Counted from the stretch's first letter, positions 32,395 through 44,519 are shown. The stretch: DNA of 45,170 nucleotides from CAZBBB01 sp964490005 (GCA_964490005.1 CAZBBB010000014.1:1-45170), one strand, 5' to 3'. Made by a program: numbers and translations. Notes: generated from the sequence alone by a model not told the origin.

Positions 32395-35103
32395 TTGTCC
32401 AAACCGCTGGTTATCGTCGAATCGCCCGCCAAGGCCCGCACCATCGGGAAGTTTCTGGGCGGGGGCTACACGGTCCGCGCCTCGATGGGGCACGTGCGCG
32501 ACCTGCCGCGCTCGGGCCTCAGCGTCGACCCCGAGAACGACTTCGCCGCCGACTGGGAGCCGATCAAGGATCGCGCCAAGGTCGTGGGCGAGCTGCGCAA
32601 GCTCGTCGCCCGCGCCGACACCGTCTACCTGGCGACCGACCCCGACCGCGAGGGCGAGGCCATCGCCTGGCACCTCGTCGAGCTGCTGCTCGGCGAGGAC
32701 GGCACCAAGGCCCGCACGAACTCGGGCGTCGCCGTGCACCGCGTGCACTTCCACGAGATCACCAAGGCCGCGATCGCGGAGGCCTTCGAGCAGCCGGGCC
32801 GGGTGAACGAGGCGCTCGTCGACGCCTACCGGGCGCGGCGCATCCTCGACCGGCTCGTGGGCTACCAGCTCAGCGAGCTGCTGTGGCGCAAGCTCACGCG
32901 CGGCCTGTCGGCCGGCCGCGTGCAGTCGGTGGCGGTCAAGCTGGTCGTCGACCGCGAACTCGAGATCCGCGCCTTCGTGCCGCGCGAGTACTGGAAGATC
33001 GGCGCGGTCTTCGGCGAGGGCGAGCAGGCCTTCACCGCCGAGTTCAAGCGGCTCGACGGCAAGGCGCACGAGCCGGCCGACCGCGCCGCCGCCGAGGCCG
33101 TGCTGCGGCGCCTGCTGGCCGACGGCGAGCGGCTGCCGGCGGGCGAGGACGAAGGGCGCCTCCCGGCGGTGCGCGGCGGCCCCTTCACGCTCTCCAGCCT
33201 CAAGCAGCAGCCGCGCAAGGTGTCGGCCAAGCCGCCCTTCAAGACCTCCACGCTGCAGCAGGCGGCGGCGGGGCGCTACGGCTTCACCGCCAAGCGCACG
33301 ATGCGCATCGCGCAGCAGCTCTACGAGGGCGTCGAGGTGCCGGGCGAGGGCGCCGTCGGCCTGATCACCTACATGCGCACCGACTCGTTCAACCTGGCGG
33401 GCGCCGCGATCGACGCGGCGCGCGGGATCATCGAGTCGCAGTACGGCCGGGAGTTCCTGCCCGACAAGCCCAACTTCTACCGCTCGGGCAAGAGCGCGCA
33501 GGAGGCGCACGAGGCCATCCGGCCGACCGAGCCGCGCTTCACGCCCGAGAAGCTGCGGCGCGCGCTCACCGACGAGCAGTGGAAGCTCTACGACCTCATC
33601 TGGCGGCGCTTCATCTCCTGCCAGATGACGCCGGCCGAGTACCTCGTGACGACGCTCGAGATCGAGCGCGGCGGCGCGACCTTCACGGCCAGCGGGCGCG
33701 TCACGACGCACCCCGGCTTCACGCGCGTCTACGGCACCGACAAGGACGAGGAGCAGGGCCTGCCCGAGCTGCAGGAGGGGCAGAGCCTGCAGGCGCTGTC
33801 GATCGACGCGACGCGGCACTTCACGCCGCCGCCGCGGCGCTACTCCGAGGCCTCGCTCGTGCGGGCCCTCGAGGAGCACGGCATCGGCCGGCCCTCGACC
33901 TACGCCTCGATCCTCTCGACCATCGTCGACCGCAAGTACGTCGATCACGGCGAGGAGGCCGAGCAGGAGGCGCTGCGCGCGCAGCTGCAGGGCGAGGCCG
34001 CGGCGCGGGCCTCGGCGCAGGCGCTCGCCGACGAGGAGGGCGAGGCGACCGACGAAGCCGAGGCGCCCGCGGCCGACGGCGAGGAGTACGGGGGCGGGCC
34101 GCGGGCGCGCCGCAAGTCGGCCTTCCACGCCACGCGCCTCGGCGAGGTCGTCACGCGGCTGCTCGAGCCGCAGTTCGCCGACATCGTGAACACCGGCTTC
34201 ACCGCGAAGTTCGAGACCGACCTCGACCGCATCGCCGAGGGCGAGGTGAGCTGGCTGTCGGTCGTGAAGGAGTTCCACGGACGCTTCGCCTCCGACCTCG
34301 AGGCGGCGCGCGAAGGCATGGCGCATTACCGCGAGCACCCGCTCGTCGCCACCGACATCACGTGCGGCAACGTCGACAAGGACACCGGCGCGGTCTGCGG
34401 CGCACCGATGGTCGTGCTGTTCAATCGCGGCGGCGCCTACCTGGGCTGCTCGCGCTATCCCGACTGCAGCTACAACCTGCCGCTCTCGGGCGTGCGCGCG
34501 GCGGCGGCCGAACTCAGCGAGCACACCTGCCGGGCGCGCAACGACAAGGGCGAGCTCTGCGGCCGTCCGATGGAGAAGAAGGTCAATCGCTGGGGCCGCC
34601 CCTTCCTCGCCTGCACCGGCTTCAAGACCAAGGACTGCAAGGGGGCCGTCTCGGTTTCGGTGAAGGGCGAGCCGCTGTGGCCGGTCGAGACCGAGGTCCC
34701 CTGCCCGAACTGCGGGCGGATGCTCTCGGTCAAGCGCAGCCGGCGCGGCAAGTTCCTCGCCTGCCCGGGCTATCCCAAGTGCCGCGGCACGCTCAATCCG
34801 CCCAAGTGCACGCACGAGAGCCGGACCGGCAAGACCTGCGATGCCGCGATGACCGAGCCCGGCGGGCCGGGGCTGATGCGCTGCCCCGAACATCCCGACG
34901 TGCTGCTGCCGCCGCCGGCGCCGCGCGAACGCGCCGGCAAGGTTGCCGACGGTGCGGGCGAACCGGGCGCGGAGGGCGCGCCCGCGAAGGGCAAGGCGAA
35001 GACCAAGGCGGGCGCGGCGAAGAAGACGGCGCGCAAGGCGCCGGCCCGCAAGGCGGCGGCGCGGCGCAAGGCCTCGCCCGCGCCCGACAGCGACGAGGCA
35101 TGA
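32395..35103 (+). CDS. topA: DNA topoisomerase I (type IA)
   Basis: The 902-residue enzyme relaxes negative supercoils in the nucleoid. The N-terminal Toprim domain begins SKPLVIVESPAKARTIGKFL, and DPDREGEAIAWHLVELL is its acidic motif. The active-site tyrosine is Tyr326 in GLITYMRTDSFNL. HEAIRPTEP and EHGIGRPSTYASIL are further family blocks. Three C4 zinc ribbons follow at about 655-865 (CGNVDKDTGAVCG; CRARNDKGELCGRPM; CPNCGRMLSVKRSRRGKFLA). The last 50 residues are a Lys/Ala-rich, histone-like tail (KKTARKAPARKAAARRKA). The start codon is TTG at 32395 and no strong SD precedes it, but the N-terminus matches the family exactly. A membrane protein gene overlaps the end (ATGA). Confidence 0.96.
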   Translation: MSKPLVIVESPAKARTIGKFLGGGYTVRASMGHVRDLPRSGLSVDPENDFAADWEPIKDRAKVVGELRKLVARADTVYLATDPDREGEAIAWHLVELLLGEDGTKARTNSGVAVHRVHFHEITKAAIAEAFEQPGRVNEALVDAYRARRILDRLVGYQLSELLWRKLTRGLSAGRVQSVAVKLVVDRELEIRAFVPREYWKIGAVFGEGEQAFTAEFKRLDGKAHEPADRAAAEAVLRRLLADGERLPAGEDEGRLPAVRGGPFTLSSLKQQPRKVSAKPPFKTSTLQQAAAGRYGFTAKRTMRIAQQLYEGVEVPGEGAVGLITYMRTDSFNLAGAAIDAARGIIESQYGREFLPDKPNFYRSGKSAQEAHEAIRPTEPRFTPEKLRRALTDEQWKLYDLIWRRFISCQMTPAEYLVTTLEIERGGATFTASGRVTTHPGFTRVYGTDKDEEQGLPELQEGQSLQALSIDATRHFTPPPRRYSEASLVRALEEHGIGRPSTYASILSTIVDRKYVDHGEEAEQEALRAQLQGEAAARASAQALADEEGEATDEAEAPAADGEEYGGGPRARRKSAFHATRLGEVVTRLLEPQFADIVNTGFTAKFETDLDRIAEGEVSWLSVVKEFHGRFASDLEAAREGMAHYREHPLVATDITCGNVDKDTGAVCGAPMVVLFNRGGAYLGCSRYPDCSYNLPLSGVRAAAAELSEHTCRARNDKGELCGRPMEKKVNRWGRPFLACTGFKTKDCKGAVSVSVKGEPLWPVETEVPCPNCGRMLSVKRSRRGKFLACPGYPKCRGTLNPPKCTHESRTGKTCDAAMTEPGGPGLMRCPEHPDVLLPPPAPRERAGKVADGAGEPGAEGAPAKGKAKTKAGAAKKTARKAPARKAAARRKASPAPDSDEA

Positions 35104-35448
35104 CCGCGCTCGTCACCTGGCTGGCGGCCACGATCGTGGCGCTCGCGGCCGTGATCTGGTCGGGCGCGAGCCGTCGCCGCACGCTGCACTACGCGCTCGT
35201 GCTCGTGCTGCTCGGCTGCCTGGCGCTGGCGATCCGGGCCGCCGAGCGCTACGGCGAGGGCCTGGTGTTCGAGGGCCTGGCGGGCACCGTGCACGGCGTG
35301 CACATGGTCGTGGTCGTGCTGACGCTCGCGAGCTTTCTGCCGCTGGTCGTCTCGGGCGTGCGGCTGGCCCGCGCGCGCGGGGCGGCCGAGCCGGCCGCGC
35401 GCGCCCGTCACCGCGCGCTCGCGGGCCTGTTCGTCGCGCTCGTGCTCG

Positions 35449-37551
<2,103 letters not shown>

Positions 37552-37684
37552 CCACGGGAGCGGGAGGGGCGCCGCATCATGGCCGCGAGGCGCGGCGAAT
37601 CCAGACCGCGCCGGAGCGAAGTTCGCCGACCCGCGAGCCGGAGGCGCGCCCCGCGCCGTGCGGCCGCGGTAGGATGCCGCCACT

Positions 37685-38755
37685 TTGGTGGCGCGCCCTG
37701 CTCTCCGGAAGATCTTCGCGCGCCTGGCAGCCGTGCTCGGCGGCCTGGCCATGGCCCTGCTCCTCGTCGAGGCCGGCGTGCGCCTGGCCGGCATCGAGCC
37801 CTACAAGCCCACGGCGATGACGGGTTCGACCAGCCGGGTGTCGAGCGACCCCGTGCTGCGCTTCGACCTCGAGCCGGGCAGCAGCCGCTCCTTCACCTTC
37901 TTCCATCAGGGCGGGGGCGAACCGCGCACGATCGTGCACGCGATCAACAGCCTCGGCTTCCGCGGGCCCGAGACGACGAAGGCCAAGCCCGAGGGCGTGC
38001 TGCGCATCGCGGCCATCGGCGACTCATACACCTTCGGCCACGGCGTGGGGAACGACGACACCTGGCCGGCGAACCTGCAGCGCGCGCTGGCGAACGAGGG
38101 TCGGCGCTACGAGGTGCTCAACTTCGGCATCCCGGCCTACGACACCGAGCAGGAGGTGCGGCTGCTGCGCGATCGCGTGCTCGCCTACGAGCCCGACCTG
38201 GTGCTCCTCGGCTGGTATCTCAACGACCCGGCAGTGCGCGACGGCGCGGCGGGCGAGAGCCTCGGCGACCCGCCGGCCATCGTGCGCTGGATGGCGACCG
38301 GCCGCGAGGGCTGGCTCGCGGACCTCCGCGCCTGGAGCCAGGCGCTCGACGTGATCTGCGACCGGCTGTACCGGTCCGCGCACGAGCACTTCCTGCCGAC
38401 CACCTTCGCCCGGCTCTACGACGACGTGCACCCGGGCTTCGTGCGCGCCAAGCTGGCCTTGCAGCGCGGCGCGGGGCTGTGCCGGCAGGCGGGCATCCCC
38501 TTCGCGGTCGTGATGTATCCCGACCTGCTGCAGATCGGCGACCGCCTCGTGAGCCACGAGCCCTACGCCAAGGTCATGGCCTTCCTCGCCGAGCAGCAGA
38601 TCCCGTACTTCGACCTCGAGCCGGCCTTCCTCGACCGCGACCTCAAGGCGCTGCGCGTGCACGCGCACGACAGCCACCCCAGCGAGGCCGCGCACGCGAT
38701 CGCCGGCCAGGCCGTCGCGCAGTGGCTGCGCGCGAGCGGCCTGCTGCCGCGCTGA
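37685..38755 (+). CDS. SGNH-fold hydrolase, membrane-anchored (second copy)
   Basis: A 356-residue protein with an N-terminal anchor (ARLAAVLGGLAMALLLVEAG, about 12-31). Block I is IAAIGDSYTFGHGV with Ser114 as nucleophile. The block II glycine is in NFGIPAYDTEQEV. The block III asparagine is in LLGWYLNDPAV. The catalytic D-x-H is in AHDSHPSEAAHAIAGQA. The layout (anchor, linker, SGNH) and length equal those of the gene at 30889, but similarity outside the motifs is low, so the two are probably distant paralogues with different substrates. The start is written as TTG at 37685 with AGGA ten bases upstream; a GTG directly follows it and could be used instead. The N gap lies 58 bases past the stop. 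Confidence 0.82.
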   Translation: MVARPALRKIFARLAAVLGGLAMALLLVEAGVRLAGIEPYKPTAMTGSTSRVSSDPVLRFDLEPGSSRSFTFFHQGGGEPRTIVHAINSLGFRGPETTKAKPEGVLRIAAIGDSYTFGHGVGNDDTWPANLQRALANEGRRYEVLNFGIPAYDTEQEVRLLRDRVLAYEPDLVLLGWYLNDPAVRDGAAGESLGDPPAIVRWMATGREGWLADLRAWSQALDVICDRLYRSAHEHFLPTTFARLYDDVHPGFVRAKLALQRGAGLCRQAGIPFAVVMYPDLLQIGDRLVSHEPYAKVMAFLAEQQIPYFDLEPAFLDRDLKALRVHAHDSHPSEAAHAIAGQAVAQWLRASGLLPR

Positions 38756-38813
38756 GGGGGCAGGCGGCTGCGGCGTCCCAACGTCGCCCGCTCCCGTCAC
38801 CGAAGGCGTCGAG

Positions 38814-38913
38814 NNNNNNNNNNNNNNNNNNNNNNNNNNNNNNNNNNNNNNNNNNNNNNNNNNNNNNNNNNNNNNNNNNNNNNNNNNNNNNNNNNNNNNN
38901 NNNNNNNNNNNNN
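38814..38913. other. Assembly gap (100 N)
   Basis: The run is exactly 100 N, the conventional placeholder for a gap of unknown size. The bases on both sides end and begin with CGTCGAG, so the two contigs may really overlap. Nothing can be read inside. The stretch 38756-38927 otherwise holds only short flanks without a gene. Confidence 0.98.
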
Positions 38914-38927
38914 CGTCGAGCCCGGCC

Positions 38928-40496
38928 TTAGAGCAGCGAGGCCGAGACCCAGGCGACGAGGCCGTCGAAGGAGAGGCCCAGCCAGAGCGTGGCGAGCGCG
39001 AGCGCGGCGATCGACATGGTGGCCAGCGAGGGCAGCAGGCCGCGGGCGTCGAGGCTCGGCACGACCTTCGTCTCGCCGCGCAGGAACAGCGCGCGCCCGA
39101 TCTTGAAGTAGTAGAACAGCGCCACGGCGGCGTTGAGCGCGCCGACGACCGCCAGCCAGTACAGGCCGGCGTCGAGCGTCGCCCGGAACAGCAGCAGCTT
39201 GCCGATGAAGCCCGCCGTCGGCGGCAGCCCCACCAGCGAGACCAGGAAGAACACGAAGGCCGCGCCGGTCCACGGGGCCGACCAACCCAGGCCGCGGTAG
39301 TCGTCGGTGTCCTCGGCGCCGAAGCGGTTGGCCAGCGACATCGCGCAGGCGAAGGCGCCGATCGTCGCGACGTAGTACGTCACGAGGTAGAAGAGCAGCG
39401 CGTGCATGCCCGTCCCGCGCCACGCCATGCCCGGGTCGCGCGTCATCACCGCCACGCCCACGAGCAGGAAGCCCGCGTGGCTGATCGACGAGTAGGCCAG
39501 CAGGCGCTTCACGTTGCGCTGCAGCACGGCGGTCACGTTGCCGTAGGTCATGGTCACGGCGGCGAGCACCCCGAAGATCCAGCTGAAGCGCGCCAGCCAG
39601 TCGCCGCTCACGGCCACGTCGCCCATGAAGACCACGTCGACGAAGCGCAGCAGCAGACCGAAGCCGGCCGCCTTGCTGGCCACGGCGAGCATCGTCGTGA
39701 CGGGCGTCGGCGCGCCCTCGTAGACGTCGGGCGCCCAGAAATGGAAGGGGAAGGCCGAGATCTTGAAGGCCAGCCCGGCGAAGACGAGCACGCTCGCGAA
39801 GGCCACCGCCGCCTGCTGCGTGACGTCGCCGAACTCCCAGGCCGAGACGAGCGCCGCGCCGGCGTCGCCGAGCCACAGGCTGCCGGAGAGGCCGTAGATC
39901 AGACTGAAGCCGAAGACCATCAGGCCGCTCGCCAGCGCGCCGTAGACCAGGTACTTGAGCGCCGCCTCGGAGGAGCGCCGCTCGGTCTTCTGCCAGCCCG
40001 CGAGCAGGTAGCTCGGCAGGCTGAGCATCTCCATCGCGAGCAGCAGCATGAGCATGTGGTCGGTGGAGACCAGCAGGCAGCCGCCCAGGGCCGCGCACAG
40101 CATGACCGGGAAGAACTCGGCCCGCGGGCCCTCCTCCAGGCCGCGGAAGACGAGCGCGTGCAGGCAGACGAGCGCCACCGCCGAGATGACCAGCGTGCGG
40201 AAGAAGTCGGCGTGCGCGTCGAGCGCCAGCAGGCCGAAGACGCGGAAGGCGTGCTCGGCCGGCGTCCCGACGGCTTCGGGCGAGACGCCGACCAGGCCGA
40301 CCAGGTCGGCGCACAGCGCGCGCGGGCCCGGCAGGTGCCACAGCGCGACCAGGCACCCGGAGATCGCGACGAGGCCCGCCAGCGCGGGCAGCCTGCGACC
40401 GAGCACGAGGTCGGCCAGCAGCGCGATCAGGATCGCGCCCGTCAGCCACATCTCGGGCGCGATCGCGGCGACGTCGGCGAGCAGCTCGGGGTTCAT
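38928..40496 (-). CDS. nuoN: NADH-quinone oxidoreductase subunit N
   Basis: The 522-residue antiporter-like subunit of complex I lies in the proton-pumping membrane arm. About 14 hydrophobic segments are seen. Family blocks include EMLSLPSYLLAGWQKTERRS (the conserved glutamate and charged loop), FPFHFWAPDVYEGAPTPVTT, LLAYSSISHAGFLLVGVAV and VSLVGLPPTAGFIGKLLLF. It starts with ATG at 40496, 19 bases after nuoM, and ends with TAA just before the assembly gap. It is the last visible gene of the nuo operon. Confidence 0.95.
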   Translation of the reverse strand: MNPELLADVAAIAPEMWLTGAILIALLADLVLGRRLPALAGLVAISGCLVALWHLPGPRALCADLVGLVGVSPEAVGTPAEHAFRVFGLLALDAHADFFRTLVISAVALVCLHALVFRGLEEGPRAEFFPVMLCAALGGCLLVSTDHMLMLLLAMEMLSLPSYLLAGWQKTERRSSEAALKYLVYGALASGLMVFGFSLIYGLSGSLWLGDAGAALVSAWEFGDVTQQAAVAFASVLVFAGLAFKISAFPFHFWAPDVYEGAPTPVTTMLAVASKAAGFGLLLRFVDVVFMGDVAVSGDWLARFSWIFGVLAAVTMTYGNVTAVLQRNVKRLLAYSSISHAGFLLVGVAVMTRDPGMAWRGTGMHALLFYLVTYYVATIGAFACAMSLANRFGAEDTDDYRGLGWSAPWTGAAFVFFLVSLVGLPPTAGFIGKLLLFRATLDAGLYWLAVVGALNAAVALFYYFKIGRALFLRGETKVVPSLDARGLLPSLATMSIAALALATLWLGLSFDGLVAWVSASLL

Positions 40497-40515
40497 CGGG
40501 GTTCGGCCTTGCGGA

Positions 40516-42030
40516 TCAGGAGAACAAGCCGCGCAGCGACTCGATCGTGGGCTTCATCCAGTCGAGCAGCAGGAAGGGCGCCACGCCGAGCAGCACGCAC
40601 AGGAAGGCCAGCGGCGCCATGGTCGCGATCTCGCGGCCGGTGACGTCGGGGAAGTCCTTGTACTTCTCGTTGAGCGGGCCGAGGAAGACGCGCTGCAGGG
40701 TCCACAGGATGAACGCGGCCGTGACCACGATGCCGACGACGGCGATCGAGACCAGCACGGGGTACTTGCCCCAGGCGCCGATGAGCACGAGCACCTCGCT
40801 CACGAAGCCCGACATGCCCGGCAGCCCCAGCGCCGCGAACATGCCCAGCGTCGTGATGCCGGTGTAGACCGGCGCCACCGAGGCCAGGCCGCCGAAGCCC
40901 TCGATCTGGCGATGGTGCGCGCGGTCGTAGGCCACGCCCACGATGAGGAACAGCAGGGCCGAACTCGTGCCGTGCGTGAACATCTGCATCGCGGCGCCGT
41001 TCAGCCCGGCGCTGGTGAAGGCGCAGGCGCCGAGCAGCACGTAACCCATGTGGCTCACCGAGCTGTAGGCGACCAGCCGCTTGAAGTCGGTCTGCGCCAT
41101 CGCGACGAAGGCGCCGTAGACGATCGCGAACAGCCCCAGGCCCGCGCCGATGAGCGCGAAGTCGGGCGCCACGTTGGGGAACATGCCGAGGTTGATGCGC
41201 AGCAGGCCGTAGCAGCCCAGCTTGAGCAGGATGCCCGCCAGGATGACCGAGATCGGCGTGGGCGCCTCGACGTGCGCGTCGGGCAGCCAGGTGTGGAAGG
41301 GCGGCACCGGCACCTTGATGGCGAAGCCGATGAAGAAGAACACGAAGACCCACTTCAGGAAGGGCCAGCCGAAGAGCACGCCGCCGTCGATCAGGTTCTC
41401 GCCCGTGACCAGCCCGCCGCGCACCATCTCCGAGAGCAGCGGGATCGAGAAGGGCGTCTCGACGGACTCGTACACGCACAGGTAGAGCGCGACGATCGCC
41501 AGCAGCATGAGCACCGAGCCGACCAGCGTGTAGAGGAAGAACTTCATCGCGGCGTACTCGCGCCGCGGCCCGCCCCACACGCCGATCAGGAAGTACATCG
41601 GCAGGAGCATGACCTCCCAGAACACGAAGAAGAGCAGCAGGTCCTGGGCGCAGAACACGCCGTTGATGCCGACCTCGAGCAGCAGCAGCAGCATCATGTA
41701 GCCGCGCACGCCCTTCTCGATGCCCCACGACGCGAACACGCCGAGGAACAGGAGCAGGCAGGTCAGCCACACGAGCGGGATCGACAGCCCGTCGACGCCC
41801 ATGAAGTACTCGACGCCCAGCGTCGCGATCCACGGGATGCGTTCGACGAACTGCAGCGCGGCCGTCGTCGTGTCGAAGTCCAGCCAGAGCATGCTGGCCA
41901 GGACCAGGGGGACCGCCGTCGTGGCCGCCGCCACCGTGCGCAGCACGTCGCGGCTCGCCTTCGGCAGCAGCAGGAGGACCAGCACGCCCAGCAGGGGCGT
42001 GAAGGTGATGAGGGTCAGGATGTTGCTCAA
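40516..42030 (-). CDS. nuoM: NADH-quinone oxidoreductase subunit M
   Basis: A 504-residue antiporter-like subunit of the complex I membrane arm. Diagnostic blocks are FFVFWEVMLLPMYFLIGVWG with the conserved glutamate, VPPFHTWLPDAHVEAPTPIS, KLGCYGLLRINLGMFP, RLVAYSSVSHMGYVLLGACA and ALGLPGMSGFVSEVLVLIGA. The start is TTG at 42030, overlapping the TGA of nuoL (TTGA), and MSNILTLITFTPLLGVL is the expected NuoM beginning. So a weak start codon here relies on coupling to nuoL translation. Confidence 0.95.
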   Translation of the reverse strand: MSNILTLITFTPLLGVLVLLLLPKASRDVLRTVAAATTAVPLVLASMLWLDFDTTTAALQFVERIPWIATLGVEYFMGVDGLSIPLVWLTCLLLFLGVFASWGIEKGVRGYMMLLLLLEVGINGVFCAQDLLLFFVFWEVMLLPMYFLIGVWGGPRREYAAMKFFLYTLVGSVLMLLAIVALYLCVYESVETPFSIPLLSEMVRGGLVTGENLIDGGVLFGWPFLKWVFVFFFIGFAIKVPVPPFHTWLPDAHVEAPTPISVILAGILLKLGCYGLLRINLGMFPNVAPDFALIGAGLGLFAIVYGAFVAMAQTDFKRLVAYSSVSHMGYVLLGACAFTSAGLNGAAMQMFTHGTSSALLFLIVGVAYDRAHHRQIEGFGGLASVAPVYTGITTLGMFAALGLPGMSGFVSEVLVLIGAWGKYPVLVSIAVVGIVVTAAFILWTLQRVFLGPLNEKYKDFPDVTGREIATMAPLAFLCVLLGVAPFLLLDWMKPTIESLRGLFS

Positions 42031-44120
42031 GAGATCCCTCGCGCCAGGTAGAAGGCCAGGACCAGGACCGACAGCAGCGTCCAGGTGAGGTAGTCACGGG
42101 CGTTGCCGGTCTGGGCCAGCCGGAAGATGCCGGAGAGCGCGCGGACCAGGCCGCGCCAGAAATTCACCAGGCCGTCGATGACGTAGGTGTCGAACAGGCC
42201 GGCCACCGCCGCGGCGATGCGCGCGACCCAGCCGACGAGGTTCACCAGGCCGTCGACGACGTGCTTGTCGAAGGCCGCCAGCAGGCGGTTGAGGCGCTGC
42301 AGGTTGTCGACGAGGCCGTGCTGGTACATCTCGTCGAAGCGGTAGCGGTCGACGACGAGCGCGTGCAGCGGGCCGAAGCGCGCCGCGACGGCCGCCGGGT
42401 CGATGCTGCGCCGCAGGTACATCGCGCGCGCCAGCCACCAGCCGAGCAGGATCGCCAGCACCGAGACGCCCAGCGCCGGGTAGTGCGCCGCGCCGTGCAG
42501 CACGTGCTCGAAGTGCTCGTGGTCGACGTGCAGCCCGAGGCCGGCCTCGGCCGCCGAGACCGGCGGCACGACCAGCTCGTTGAACCACAGCTCGTCGACG
42601 TGCGGCAGCGGGTTGAGCGTGCCGCCGCCGAAGACGGCGAAGGTCGCGAGCACGACCAGCGGCAGCGCCATGACCGGCGGCGATTCGTGCGCGTGCTCGT
42701 GACGGTGCGCGTCGGCCGGCGCGCCGTGGAAGGTCATGAACACCAGGCGCAGCATGTAGAAGGTCGTCATGAAGGCGCCGAGCGCGCCGAAGACGAAGGG
42801 CATCCAGCCGGCGGCGCCCCTCGTGAGCCCGAAGGCCAGCGCGTTGGCGACGATCTGGTCCTTGCTGTAGTAGCCGGCGAACATCGGCACGCCGGCCAGC
42901 GCGAGCGTCGCCAGCAGGAAGGTCCAGTACGTGACCGGCATCTTGCGGCGCAGCCCGCCCATCTCGCGCATGTCCTGCGTGTGCACGGCGTGGATCACCG
43001 AGCCGCTGCCGAGGAACAGGCAGGCCTTGAAGAAGGCGTGCGTGATGAGGTGGAAGAGCCCGGCGACGAAGCCGCCCACGCCCAGGCCCAACATCATGTA
43101 GCCGAGCTGGCTCATGGTGGAGTAGGCCAGCACCTTCTTGATGTCGTAGGCGACCAGGCCCATGGTCGCGCCCATCAGCGCCGTGATCGCGCCGATGCCG
43201 GCGATGACGCCCAGCGCCTCGGGCGTGAAGTACGGGTACATGCGGCCGACCATGAACACGCCGGCCGCGACCATCGTCGCCGCGTGGATCAGCGCCGAGA
43301 CCGGCGTCGGGCCGGCCATCGCGTCGGGCAGCCAGGTGTGCAGCGGCACCTGCGCCGACTTGCTCACCGCGCCGCAGAAGATCAGCACGCCCGAGAGCGT
43401 GAGCACGGCGTGGTTGCTCCAGGCGGGCAGCACGCGGGTCGCCGGGTCGACGAAGTCGCCGGCCGCCAGGGCCGCGAACAGCTCGCCGTAGTTGAGCGTG
43501 CCGAAGAGCTGCCACGCGATGACGATGCCCAGCAGGAAGAGCACGTCGCCCACGCGGTTGACCATGAAGGCCTTGAGGCTGGCCTTGGGCGGCTCGGGCT
43601 GGTCGTGGAAGAACCCGATGAGCAGGTAGCTGCCGACGCCCACCAGCTCCCAGAAGATGAACAGGAACAGCAGGTTGTCGACGACGATCAGCCCCAGCAT
43701 CGCGAAGCAGAAGTAGCTGAGGTAGGCGAAGAACCGCGGGTAGTCGCGGTCGCCGTGCATGTAGCCCTGGCTGAAGAAGAAGATGCAGGTCGCGACGACC
43801 GTGACCATCGACAGCATGATCAGCGTCAGGTTGTCGAGGTGGAACCCGACCGTGAGGTCGAGGTCGGAGAGCGAGATCCACGAGAAGCTCAGGCCGTGCG
43901 CGGCCGAGTCCCAGGCGAAGGCCGGGTCGTGGCGGCCGAGGACGAAGGTCGTGAACAGCGTCAGCGCGAGCGCGGCGGCGCCCGCGATCGCCGTCGTCGC
44001 CAGCCAGTCGCCGCCGCGCGGCAGCCTGCGCCCGAAGAACACCAGCGCGAGCGCCGCCAGCAGCGGCAGGGCCACGATGCCCGCCACGATCGCCGTGATG
44101 CTGGTGTCCGAGAACTCCAT
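42027..44120 (-). CDS. nuoL: NADH-quinone oxidoreductase subunit L
   Basis: The 697-residue protein is the distal antiporter-like subunit of complex I, with the long C-terminal lateral helix expected for NuoL. Blocks include FIFWELVGVGSYLLIGFFHD, VPLHTWLPDAMAGPTPVSAL, KKVLAYSTMSQLGYMMLGLG, FHLITHAFFKACLFLGSGSV and YYSKDQIVANA. A His-rich loop (HRHEHAHES) lies near residues 468-476. AGGG stands six bases before the ATG at 44120. The C-terminal 120 residues (from about YLRRSIDP) form the amphipathic/lateral helix region and contain repeated G-L-V-N-x-x-x-W units. Confidence 0.96.
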   Translation of the reverse strand: MEFSDTSITAIVAGIVALPLLAALALVFFGRRLPRGGDWLATTAIAGAAALALTLFTTFVLGRHDPAFAWDSAAHGLSFSWISLSDLDLTVGFHLDNLTLIMLSMVTVVATCIFFFSQGYMHGDRDYPRFFAYLSYFCFAMLGLIVVDNLLFLFIFWELVGVGSYLLIGFFHDQPEPPKASLKAFMVNRVGDVLFLLGIVIAWQLFGTLNYGELFAALAAGDFVDPATRVLPAWSNHAVLTLSGVLIFCGAVSKSAQVPLHTWLPDAMAGPTPVSALIHAATMVAAGVFMVGRMYPYFTPEALGVIAGIGAITALMGATMGLVAYDIKKVLAYSTMSQLGYMMLGLGVGGFVAGLFHLITHAFFKACLFLGSGSVIHAVHTQDMREMGGLRRKMPVTYWTFLLATLALAGVPMFAGYYSKDQIVANALAFGLTRGAAGWMPFVFGALGAFMTTFYMLRLVFMTFHGAPADAHRHEHAHESPPVMALPLVVLATFAVFGGGTLNPLPHVDELWFNELVVPPVSAAEAGLGLHVDHEHFEHVLHGAAHYPALGVSVLAILLGWWLARAMYLRRSIDPAAVAARFGPLHALVVDRYRFDEMYQHGLVDNLQRLNRLLAAFDKHVVDGLVNLVGWVARIAAAVAGLFDTYVIDGLVNFWRGLVRALSGIFRLAQTGNARDYLTWTLLSVLVLAFYLARGIS

Positions 44121-44138
44121 GACGCGCCCTGGTCTCCC

Positions 44139-44519
44139 CTAGTTCCTGAGGCTGTCGGTGCGGGTGATGTCGATGCTGCCGAAGTCCTTGAACACGCGCA
44201 GGACGATGGCGAGCGCGATGGCCGCCTCGGCCGCCGCGAGGATCACGACGAACAGCGCGAACATCTGGCCGTCGATGCCGTACCCGCCGAAGCGCGCGAA
44301 GGCCACGAAGTTGAGGTTGGCCGCGTTGAGGATCAGCTCGACGCCCATGAGCACGTAGAGCGTGTTGCGGCGCGTGAGGATCGTGGCGACGCCCAGCAGG
44401 AACAGCAGCGAGGACACGACGAGGTAGTTGTGCAGCGAGCCGGCCAGGCCGCCGGCGGCGAGCTGCGCGGCGGGCGCGGCGGACGCCGCGACGGGCTCGG
44501 AGAGCAGCGCCAGGCTCAT
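44139..44519 (-). CDS. nuoK: NADH-quinone oxidoreductase subunit K
   Basis: A 126-residue subunit with three membrane helices. NTLYVLMGVELILNAANLNF holds the conserved glutamate of helix 2, and FVVILAAAEAAIALAIVL holds the second in helix 3. It is about 25 residues longer than the usual 100 because of an Ala-rich N-terminal lead (SLALLSEPVAASAAPAAQLA); an internal start is possible but the ATG at 44519 overlaps the TGA of nuoJ (ATGA), which favours the long form. The stop is TAG, 18 bases before nuoL. Confidence 0.94.
   Translation of the reverse strand: MSLALLSEPVAASAAPAAQLAAGGLAGSLHNYLVVSSLLFLLGVATILTRRNTLYVLMGVELILNAANLNFVAFARFGGYGIDGQMFALFVVILAAAEAAIALAIVLRVFKDFGSIDITRTDSLRN

Noticed and set aside
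37579..40449. Open frames that run through the N gap from either side
   Set aside because: They include untranslatable N codons and overlap the SGNH and nuoN genes in other frames.
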